Assembly (NCBI GenBank): GCA_903916135.1
Contig: CAIWVT010000544.1
Location: 1-8,103, forward strand
Direction: 5' to 3'
Source: an uncultured bacterium
GTDB taxonomy: Bacteria; Bacteroidota; Bacteroidia; Bacteroidales; CAIWKO01
DNA length: 8,103 nucleotides
Shown here: positions 1-4,995 of the stretch, in pieces
Numbering within the stretch: the stretch's first letter is position 1
Layout of the letters: the number at the start of each line of letters is the position of its first letter
Position numbers and translations under genes: made by a program
Notes under the pieces: model-generated
Databases searched by the model: none
What the model saw: the letters and a program-made list of their open reading frames with translations, nothing else
What the model was told of the DNA's origin: nothing

Positions 1-1
1 A

Positions 2-139
2 ATAGGTGGTTGGAAGGGTTATACGAAACAAAGGGCACCTGGACCTATCACAATGAAAAGGGGATTGGACAAATTTTATTTGATTTATCAAGGTTGGATA
101 TTAGCTAAAGAAATTGAAAAAGATGTGTCCACACGGTAG
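2..139 (+). CDS. IS4-type transposase, C-terminal fragment (runs off left edge)
   Basis: Reading from base 2 gives 45 residues and a TAG stop. The segment contains GGWKGY near the left edge, then QRAPGP, MKRGLDKFYLIYQGW and a terminal DVSTR. The GG(W/Y)xGY...PPG...RGL...GW pattern is how the C-terminus of IS4-family DDE transposases usually ends, just after the catalytic core. The catalytic residues would lie to the left of the window and cannot be checked, so it is unknown whether the gene is intact. No terminal inverted repeat can be defined because the other end of the element is absent. The right end of the element probably lies within or shortly after the stop codon. A different frame (1-108) is also open but shows no recognisable family pattern. 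Confidence 0.6.
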   Translation: MGGWKGYTKQRAPGPITMKRGLDKFYLIYQGWILAKEIEKDVSTR

Positions 140-218
140 GTTACGCAGGCAGGATTCGGGCAGGGTTCACAAGGGAAAAGCACAAATAAAACAAATGATC
201 AAATAAAAACTTTTTAGA

Positions 219-274
219 AGTCGGGGCGCGACTTAAAGTCGCACTCCGACTGGCTAGAGGATGGGGATGTGATA
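219..274 (+). repeat. Intergenic repeat family A, copy 1 (hairpin plus conserved tail)
   Basis: Positions 219-233 and 237-251 form a 15-position stem around a TAA loop, with one C-A mismatch and one G-T pair. The inner stem is GCGACT/AGTCGC. The block 243-274, starting ACTCCGAC and ending TGTGATA, matches 721-752 at about 25 of 32 positions by eye. Such hairpin-plus-tail units are common between genes in Bacteroidota; their function is not known to me. Confidence 0.7.
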
Positions 275-296
275 TTTATAGAACGGTATGAAGCCT

Positions 297-312
297 GATG
301 CCGTTAGGCATC
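297..312. repeat. Small palindrome GATGCC-GTTA-GGCATC
   Basis: A perfect 6-bp stem with a 4-base loop. It is followed by ATGTTTATAG (315-324), whose reverse complement CTATAAACAT sits at 390-399. The 10-bp arms enclose the first family-B hairpin (341-363). The second family-B copy (394-416) overlaps the right arm, which suggests a single larger composite unit of about 120 bp. Confidence 0.6.
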
Positions 313-340
313 GAATGTTTATAGCAAATTAATCAACAAG

Positions 341-363
341 AAACATGCGACCCCGAAGGGGTC
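341..363. repeat. Intergenic repeat family B, copy 1 (AAACATGC + GACCCC hairpin)
   Basis: The stem GACCCC (349-354) pairs with GGGGTC (358-363) around a GAA loop. It is preceded by AAACATGC, which also precedes the second copy at 394. Stem base pair 6 is C-G here and T-A in copy 2, so pairing is kept although the sequence differs. Confidence 0.7.
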
Positions 364-393
364 GAACAAATGGTGCAGGCATCTTTTTTCTAT

Positions 394-416
394 AAACATG
401 CGACCCTTACAGGGTC
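394..416. repeat. Intergenic repeat family B, copy 2 (AAACATGC + GACCCT hairpin)
   Basis: The stem GACCCT (402-407) pairs with AGGGTC (411-416) around a TAC loop, after the same AAACATGC leader as copy 1. A short GCC-TTAT-GGC palindrome follows at 421-430. Confidence 0.7.
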
Positions 417-540
417 AAAAGCCTTATGGCATATTTGTTTTCTATTTTTGATTAATCTGATTAACTTGTTACGCAAAAAAGAATAAAACCTTATTTTTCT
501 ACCTTTAACCTTAGTAGAAATGATAGGCACCACAACCCTA

Positions 541-580
541 ACCTTATTACCTTATCTCGCAGAAAATAAGGTAATAAGGT
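541..580. repeat. Perfect 15-bp inverted repeat with 10-base loop
   Basis: The left arm 541-555 (ACCTTATTACCTTAT) and the right arm 566-580 are exact reverse complements around CTCGCAGAAA. There is no T-tract after it, so it does not read as an intrinsic terminator. The core repeats ACCTTAT twice within each arm. It does not resemble the other hairpin families here. Confidence 0.75.
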
Positions 581-687
581 CAATTTCCCCTCGATTCCCT
601 TTTCTCCTAAGGTTGAAAAATTAAAGAAAATAATGTTAATATGTAACGTCAATTATTAATGCAGAATTCACAACCCGTGCTGACCAA

Positions 688-784
688 ATTCATCAGATGA
701 CTCCAAGTCATCAGATGAATACTCCGACCGGTTGCAGGATAGGAGTGTGATAGTCGTGGCACGGCTTGGAGTCGTACTACGACT
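688..784 (+). repeat. Intergenic repeat family A, copy 2 (hairpin, conserved tail, second hairpin)
   Basis: Positions 688-702 and 706-720 form a 15-position stem around CCA with a single A-A mismatch. The conserved tail 721-752 (ACTCCGAC...TGTGATA) follows directly. A second hairpin, AGTCGT-ACT-ACGACT, lies at 770-784. GACTCCAAG (699-707) is also the exact complement of CTTGGAGTC (765-773), so an alternative long-range fold is possible that would disrupt both local hairpins. Confidence 0.7.
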
Positions 785-789
785 TTTTG
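770..789 (+). terminator. Possible weak rho-independent terminator
   Basis: The 6-bp stem AGTCGT/ACGACT with an ACT loop is followed at once by five further T residues (785-789). The shape fits an intrinsic terminator, but the stem is short and part of a repeat, and no gene lies immediately upstream. It may only be the edge of the repeat unit. Confidence 0.25.
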
Positions 790-802
790 AGAAGTCTTGA
801 TA

Positions 803-854
803 TTTGGAATTTGCTTACCCGACTGCGTTACGCAGGCAGGGAGTTTGGAATTTG
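803..854. repeat. Hairpin element flanked by 11-bp direct repeats
   Basis: TTTGGAATTTG occurs at 803-813 and again at 844-854. Between them lies a 30-base segment with the perfect hairpin CTGCG-TTA-CGCAG (823-835). The string GTTACGCAGGCAGG inside it (827-840) recurs at 140-153, directly after the transposase stop codon. The layout looks like a small insertion with a target duplication, although the flanking repeat is low in complexity. Confidence 0.45.
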
Positions 855-878
855 GATATTTGCACCACTATGTCCCTG

Positions 879-896
879 CCCGTCCGGTCAGGCGGG
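879..896. repeat. GC-rich palindrome CCCGTC-CGGTCA-GGCGGG
   Basis: A 6-bp stem (one G-T pair) with a 6-base loop, in otherwise AT-rich DNA. Palindromes built on CCTGCC/GGCAGG-like strings are frequent between genes in Bacteroidota assemblies, in my recollection. Confidence 0.5.
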
Positions 897-925
897 ATCT
901 GTGGTTCGTTTTTTTAAAACACAGG

Positions 926-963
926 GTTAATCCCGACCTCCCGAGGTCCGGTACGGGACAGGT
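926..963 (-). repeat. Repeat family C, inverted copy with alternative core hairpin
   Basis: Read on the minus strand, this begins ACCTGTCCCGTAC and ends GTCGGGATTAAC, the same outer arms as the three units at 1433-1542. The core between the arms differs: here it forms the palindrome GACCT-CCCG-AGGTC, whereas the others have ACAC-GCA-GTGT. It sits inside a CACAG-type segment (about 914-997). Confidence 0.65.
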
Positions 964-969
964 CAGAGG

Positions 970-1060
970 AAAAACACAGAGTTTAACCGAGGCACCACTC
1001 TTAATTTTATCATTAAATCATTGTATAATTTCCTATGTGTCTATGTGTCTATGTGGTTTG
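970..1060. repeat. Period-8 CACnnAGn-type repeat cluster, left locus
   Basis: AAAAACACAGAG at 970-981 is shared exactly with 4784-4795. Further on, CTATGTGT (1033-1040), CTATGTGT (1041-1048) and CTATGTGG (1049-1056) form a period-8 array followed by TTTG. The stretch 1033-1063 matches 4951-4981 at about 25 of 31 positions. The two parts are in opposite orientation, the same arrangement as in the spacer at 4723-4981. Confidence 0.6.
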
Positions 1061-1093
1061 TTCGTCCTCTGTTGTTAAATTTTTTGCTCAAAA

Positions 1094-1125
1094 TTTCTTC
1101 ATCCTATTATCTTTTCGTACCTTTG
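1094..1125 (+). promoter_or_regulatory. Putative Bacteroidota-type promoter (TTTC - 20 nt - TACCTTTG)
   Basis: TACCTTTG at 1118-1125 fits the Bacteroidota primary sigma factor -7 consensus TAnnTTTG exactly. TTTC at 1094-1097, 20 bases upstream, is one mismatch from the TTTG/TTG -33 element. Transcription would start near 1130. The only gene downstream on this strand starts at 1578, so the leader would be about 450 nt and would include the compound hairpin at 1218-1360 and the triple repeat at 1433-1542. No other box of this quality was seen closer to the gene. Confidence 0.45.
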
Positions 1126-1217
1126 CGCGGTGCTGTTTTTTTAATAAAATTTCACTAATCACACCACTCTAATCACAAAAGCTCACAGAAATCAAATATA
1201 AATACTAATTATGAACC

Positions 1218-1360
1218 CACTCCGAAAAGTCTTTCATTTGGGACTAAAGTCCTTTAAACTGTTATATATTAATAACCCCAGCCTTAAGACTGGGGTTAAT
1301 CAAAACGAATATATACTGGACTTTAGTCCGAATATTTGCTTCATCGGATTTTTCGGAGTG
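1218..1360. repeat. 143-bp compound inverted repeat (MITE-like)
   Basis: Four nested pairs of arms match in the correct order: CACTCCGAAAA (1218-1228) with 1350-1360; GGACTAAAGTCC (1241-1252) with GGACTTTAGTCC (1318-1329); TATATATT (1263-1270) with AATATATA (1308-1315); and TAACCCCAG (1273-1281) with CTGGGGTTA (1290-1298). The four perfect stems sum to 40 bp, separated by internal loops. The design fits a miniature inverted-repeat element or a large structured RNA or DNA hairpin. No coding frame is evident inside, and no clear target duplication was identified. Confidence 0.75.
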
Positions 1361-1372
1361 CACTCAATAATA

Positions 1373-1577
1373 TCATTGTATAATTAACGAATCAACATAT
1401 TAACTACTTAACCTACTTAACTCAATCAACTTAACCTGTCCCGTACACGCAGTGTCGGGATTAACTCAACCTGTCCCGTACACGCAGTGTCGGGATCAAC
1501 CAATTAACTTAACCTGTCCCGTACACACAGTGTCGGGATTAACTTAATCAACCAATTAACCAATCAACCAACCAAAA
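1373..1577 (+). promoter_or_regulatory. Low-complexity leader before the usher-like gene
   Basis: From about 1385 to the start codon the sequence is built from variants of TTAAC, CAATCAAC and CAACCAACC, interrupted by the three family-C palindromes. It has very few G residues outside those palindromes and no Shine-Dalgarno sequence, and it ends in ACCAAAAATG at the start codon. An A-rich, weakly structured start site is normal for Bacteroidota. Whether the repeats matter for expression cannot be told from the sequence. Confidence 0.45.
1433..1542 (+). repeat. Three tandem family-C palindromic units
   Basis: Near-identical units start at about 1433, 1468 and 1511. Each carries ACCTGTCCCGTAC, a core hairpin ACAC-GCA-GTGT, then CGGGAT(T/C)AA. 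Outer TCCCG/CGGGA and inner ACAC/GTGT pair into one imperfect hairpin. The third unit differs by one base in the loop (ACA instead of GCA), and the second has C for T in the tail. Gaps between units are roughly 3 and 11 bases, too short for CRISPR spacers. An inverted relative is at 926-963. Confidence 0.8.
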
Positions 1578-4500
1578 ATGTCCCTCCGCCTCTCATTTGT
1601 CCTAAAATTTCTCGCGCTAGCACTCCTATGCCTGCTATCCTACAGCACAGCCCTGCACGCCCAAGAAATTACAAATGACAACAAAGACGAACCGCCTTTT
1701 GAATACGACGAAGTGTCTGTGCTTTTTATGGTGGAAGGTTATGGAAATTTTTATATGGATATAGTCTATTCTACTAAGGGTGTAGTTTATATAAATATTA
1801 GCGATTTATTTCAGGCTGTGGGCATTCCTGCATTCTATGGACAAAAAGGCGACAGCTTGGGTGGATTTGTGGATAAGGAAAACCAAAGATATGTGTTTGA
1901 TTACTCAAAGAAACAGTTAAAATACAATGACAAAACTATCAATCTTTCTAAAGACCTGTTTAAAATAAATGGCATGCTCTATTTAGAAGTCACCGATTTT
2001 GCCGATATTTTTGGAATTACAATGACCTTTAATTACCGCTCACTTTTTATTATTTTAAAATCAAATTTTGAGTTGCCTGTGATTAAACAGCAGCGCTTAG
2101 AAAAAATAAGGGGCAACATTGCGAAATTGAAAGGTGATATAATTGCAGATACAATACTAAAAAGAAAGTATCATTTTATTAAGTCTGGCACTTTGGATTG
2201 GGGTCTTTCTTCGTCTCAAACATGGAGCGGCAAGACATCTAATAGTCTTAATTTAGCCATTGGTGCTGAATTTTTATATGGTGATTTTCACGTATCTACA
2301 AATTACGCATTGAAATCAAAGTTTGATAGCCGTCAATTAAATTATTTATGGCGTTGGGTGGACAATAATAAAAGGCTCATAAAACAAGCAGAAGTAGGGA
2401 AAATATCGAATCAGACCATTTCAACTTTAACTGCACCGGTAATAGGCATTACTGTACGAAACGCATCCACTACTGTTCGAAAAGCAAGAGGACATTATAC
2501 CATTAATGCAGTTACTGAACCCAATTGGACCGTAGAGCTTTATATAAACAATGTGTTGGTGGATTATACTAAAGCTGATGCTTCCGGTGCATACACCTTT
2601 ACAGTTCCTATAGTGTATGGTTACACAATTTTGAAACAAAAATTTTATGGATTAATGGGCGAAGAACGTACCGAAGAACGCACGTTGAATGTTCCCTATA
2701 CAGTTATGCCTACGAAGCAGTTTGAATATGGTTTATCTTTAGGCGTATTGCAAGATAGTAGTTGGAATCGTTTTGGGAAGTTTGATTGTAATTATGGTGT
2801 TGCTCGTTTTTTAACTGTAGGGGCTGGTTTGGAGTATTCCTCAGTTCTCGACTCGGGTGTTTTTATCCCGTATGCCAAAATTACGCTACAACCCTTTAGT
2901 AAGTTACTAATTAATATTGAATATGACCATAGAGTGAAAACGAAGGGTTTGTTAAATGTTACGTTTCTGAAGTCTATTACTTTAGGAATAGATTATACGA
3001 AATATGTAAAAGGACAACATGCCACAAATGTCAGTGCGCTTGAAGAACGAAAAGCTAAATTGACAATACCTTTTAGAATTAAAAAATCTTCTTGGTATGT
3101 TAATTTAGATTATATGCAATCAGTGTATGAAAAGGTTAATTCTAATTCAGGTAATATTATGCTTTCAGTTAATTATAAACAATTTAACATGAACTCTTCT
3201 ACAGTATTTAATTGGTTAAATATACAGTCAGCTTTCATTAATACTGATTTATCTTTATCATACAAATTGAAACATGGATTCAATATACGTGCGTCGTCTC
3301 AATTCGATATTAGTGCAGCTAAAATTTTGAATTGCAAAATAACTATTGAAAAAAGTATTTCAATTGGATATATTTCAGCAAATTATGAAAGAAATATACT
3401 ATTTAAAGGTAATACGGCAAATGTAAGTTTTAAATTTGATTTACCATTTGTTAAAACCAATATTACTGCTTCTTATAATAATGGCGCAGTTACAACTTCA
3501 GAGGGGGTACAAGGCAGTATGGCTTTGGGCAGTGGTCATCACTATGTGCATACAAACAACAGCTCTTCTGTTGGTAAGGGTGGAATTTCGCTTTATCCAT
3601 TTTTGGATTTGAATAATAATGGCAAATTTGATGTAGGGGAGCATTTTATTAAGTTAAGTTCCGTTAAGGTGCAAGGTGGTAATGTGTTATTCCGCGAAAA
3701 AGATTCCATTATTCGCATTCCCGATTTGAATCCTTTTATCAGTTATATAGTTGAGTTTGATGATAAGGATTTAGACAATATTTCATGGCGGTTTAAAAAG
3801 AAGGTGTATTCAATTTTAGTGGATCCTGACCAATTTAAAAAAGTGTATATCCCAATAATTGCTGTAGGTGATGTGAGTGGAATGGCATATATGAATAAAA
3901 ACAACACATTAGCAGGTATTGGTAGAATATTAATCAAGTTCTACAAAAAAGGAAGCGACAAAGTATTAGCCGAAACCCTTTCGGAATCGGATGGCTATAT
4001 CAATAATGTGGGGCTTATGCCGGGAGATTATGTGGCTCAAGTGGATGCTAAACAGTTGCAGGTATTGGATTATTCCTGCGATCCGCCTTTTAGAGAGTTT
4101 ACCATTAAGGCAGTGGAGGATGGAGATATGGTGGATGGTATAGATTTTGTGTTAAGCAAAAACGAAAAAGTAAAGCCTCCTAAATTGGATACGATTTCGG
4201 GTATCAAAGATACGCTCAATAAAATGGATAGTTTGCATCAAGCACCGCTACAAAATGATAGTATCCACCAGCTTGTGCCACCTCAAAAAAATGATAGCAT
4301 CAATAAAGTGGATAGTTTGCATCAAGCACCGCTACAAAATGATAGCATACACAAGGCTGTACCTCCACAAAAAAATGATAGCATCAATAATAAGGGTAGT
4401 GAAGCTCCGAAAACTTTAGAGCTAAAGCCGGCAGTGAAAGATACGGGCACGGTGATATGTATTCAAATTGCTGCATCCAAAACCTTCACGTCACCGGATT

Positions 4501-4676
4501 ATTTCAAGAACACCTTGAAATTGACGGATGAGGTGCGCTATTACAAAAAGAACGGCTGTTTCATCTATGTGGTGGGCACCTACAAAAAGCAAGATGAAGC
4601 CAAGGCAGCCATGCAGGTGCAACATATAAAAGGGTTAATTGTTGTGGTGAAGCAAGCGGTGCTTCTGGACAAGTAG
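1578..4676 (+). CDS. Usher-like outer-membrane protein with C-terminal SPOR-like domain
   Basis: The 1032-residue product starts with a signal peptide (1-29, cleavage likely after AHAQ-like HAQ). Residues 44-165 form a beta-rich N-terminal domain ending in FNYRSLFIIL and FELP. Residues about 195-650 show alternating amphipathic strands typical of a large outer-membrane barrel. Residues about 286-375 (APVIGITVR, then WTVELYINNVLVDY, YTFTVPIVYG and NVPYTVMP) mirror the G-A...TV.V.QNG...VPY stretch at the plug of FimD/PapC ushers. Residues 669-860 look like two beta-sandwich domains, the first with a calcium-site-like DLNNNGKFDVGE. A hydrophilic linker (865-955) contains a duplicated 28-residue unit. 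Residues 958-1027 (CIQIAAS, FIYVVGTY, EAKAAM) resemble a SPOR peptidoglycan-binding domain. The usher assignment is inferred from pattern, not alignment. No chaperone or pilin gene is adjacent. It could instead be a related but differently used barrel. Confidence 0.7.
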   Translation: MSLRLSFVLKFLALALLCLLSYSTALHAQEITNDNKDEPPFEYDEVSVLFMVEGYGNFYMDIVYSTKGVVYINISDLFQAVGIPAFYGQKGDSLGGFVDKENQRYVFDYSKKQLKYNDKTINLSKDLFKINGMLYLEVTDFADIFGITMTFNYRSLFIILKSNFELPVIKQQRLEKIRGNIAKLKGDIIADTILKRKYHFIKSGTLDWGLSSSQTWSGKTSNSLNLAIGAEFLYGDFHVSTNYALKSKFDSRQLNYLWRWVDNNKRLIKQAEVGKISNQTISTLTAPVIGITVRNASTTVRKARGHYTINAVTEPNWTVELYINNVLVDYTKADASGAYTFTVPIVYGYTILKQKFYGLMGEERTEERTLNVPYTVMPTKQFEYGLSLGVLQDSSWNRFGKFDCNYGVARFLTVGAGLEYSSVLDSGVFIPYAKITLQPFSKLLINIEYDHRVKTKGLLNVTFLKSITLGIDYTKYVKGQHATNVSALEERKAKLTIPFRIKKSSWYVNLDYMQSVYEKVNSNSGNIMLSVNYKQFNMNSSTVFNWLNIQSAFINTDLSLSYKLKHGFNIRASSQFDISAAKILNCKITIEKSISIGYISANYERNILFKGNTANVSFKFDLPFVKTNITASYNNGAVTTSEGVQGSMALGSGHHYVHTNNSSSVGKGGISLYPFLDLNNNGKFDVGEHFIKLSSVKVQGGNVLFREKDSIIRIPDLNPFISYIVEFDDKDLDNISWRFKKKVYSILVDPDQFKKVYIPIIAVGDVSGMAYMNKNNTLAGIGRILIKFYKKGSDKVLAETLSESDGYINNVGLMPGDYVAQVDAKQLQVLDYSCDPPFREFTIKAVEDGDMVDGIDFVLSKNEKVKPPKLDTISGIKDTLNKMDSLHQAPLQNDSIHQLVPPQKNDSINKVDSLHQAPLQNDSIHKAVPPQKNDSINNKGSEAPKTLELKPAVKDTGTVICIQIAASKTFTSPDYFKNTLKLTDEVRYYKKNGCFIYVVGTYKKQDEAKAAMQVQHIKGLIVVVKQAVLLDK
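4218..4385 (+). repeat. In-frame 84-bp tandem duplication in the linker
   Basis: Two consecutive 84-bp units (4218-4301 and 4302-4385) encode residues 881-908 and 909-936 of the usher-like protein. Each reads NK(M/V)DSLHQAPLQNDSIH, two variable residues, then VPPQKNDSI. The first half is nearly identical at the DNA level and the middle has diverged. Each unit also contains a shorter internal DS(L/I) echo. The tract lies between the beta-sandwich domains and the SPOR-like domain, so copy number would change tether length without breaking the frame. Confidence 0.9.
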
Positions 4677-4722
4677 GGGGCAGGCAAATACCAAATACCA
4701 AGCGCGAAAAGTTTTAATTTTG

Positions 4723-4895
4723 CCACGAAGGCACTAAGACACAAAGACACGAAGGCTTTTTTTACCACAGAGTCGCACGGAGTAAAAACACAGAGGTGCA
4801 CGGAGGATTTTTTACCACAAAGACACAAAGCCACAAAGACACGGAGGATTTTTTACCACAGAGGCGCACGGAGTAAAAACACAGAGGTACACGGA
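4723..4895. repeat. Period-8 CACnnAGn repeats with a 47-bp direct repeat
   Basis: Four exact-period units CACGAAGG, CACTAAGA, CACAAAGA, CACGAAGG occupy 4724-4755, and four more (CACAAAGA, CACAAAGC, CACAAAGA, CACGGAGG) occupy 4816-4847. A 47-bp segment at 4758-4804 (T-run, ACCACAGAG, GCACGGAG, AAAAACACAGAGG) recurs at 4849-4895 with two mismatches. The tract fills the space between convergent genes. Repeats of this ACCACAGAG/CACAAAG style occur between genes in several phyla; I know of no assigned function. Confidence 0.8.
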
Positions 4896-4921
4896 AATAA
4901 TAATCATAAATTTAAAATGCC

Positions 4922-4981
4922 CTATGTTCTATGTTTCTATTTGGTTTTTTCTTAGTGTCTCAGTGTCTTAGTGGTTTGTTC
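4922..4981. repeat. Inverted arm of the period-8 repeat cluster
   Basis: CTTAGTGT, CTCAGTGT, CTTAGTGG at 4951-4974 is a period-8 array in reverse orientation. Its reverse complement matches 4723-4746 at 20 of 24 positions. A more degenerate array (CTATGTT, CTATGTTT, CTATTTGG) precedes it at 4922-4944, followed by a T-run. RNA from either converging gene could fold this arm onto the 4723 arm, so a role in 3'-end formation is possible but unproven. Confidence 0.65.
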
Positions 4982-4995
4982 CTTTGGTCTTTGAC

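Larger units (their letters stand above)
140..1577. other. 1.4-kb gene-free region packed with palindromic repeats
   Basis: I find no credible protein gene on either strand here. The longest open frame (797-1078) runs through palindromic and period-8 repeats and looks accidental. The region holds hairpins at 219-251, 297-312, 349-363, 402-416, 541-580, 688-720, 770-784, 823-835, 879-896 and 926-963, a compound inverted repeat at 1218-1360, and three tandem palindromic units at 1433-1542. The sequence between them is AT-rich and mostly featureless. One plausible promoter lies at 1094-1125. The mixture of repeat families next to an insertion-sequence end suggests a region that accumulates small mobile or repeated elements. 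Confidence 0.8.

Noticed and set aside
1..108. Alternative frame 1 coding end at the left edge
   Set aside because: It is open but lacks a family pattern, whereas frame 2 shows the transposase C-terminal signature.
797..1078. 93-codon open frame on the plus strand
   Set aside because: It is assembled from a hairpin repeat, a GC-rich palindrome, the family-C copy and the period-8 array. Its translation has no domain-like pattern.
1126..1300. Small RNA gene from the promoter at 1118 to the GGGGTT hairpin
   Set aside because: The hairpin is not followed by a T-tract and is part of the symmetrical 143-bp inverted repeat, so a separate RNA gene is not supported.
1433..1542. CRISPR-like array of three repeats
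   Set aside because: The intervals between units are only about 3 and 11 bases, and no cas gene is present. The units are palindromic intergenic repeats.
2427..3937. Minus-strand open frames inside the usher-like gene
   Set aside because: They are antisense shadows of the long plus-strand gene without any family pattern.
4580..4834. 84-codon open frame on the minus strand
   Set aside because: It overlaps the end of the usher-like gene, and its Cys/Leu/Val-rich start is the translation of the CACnnAGn repeats, a known source of false small proteins.
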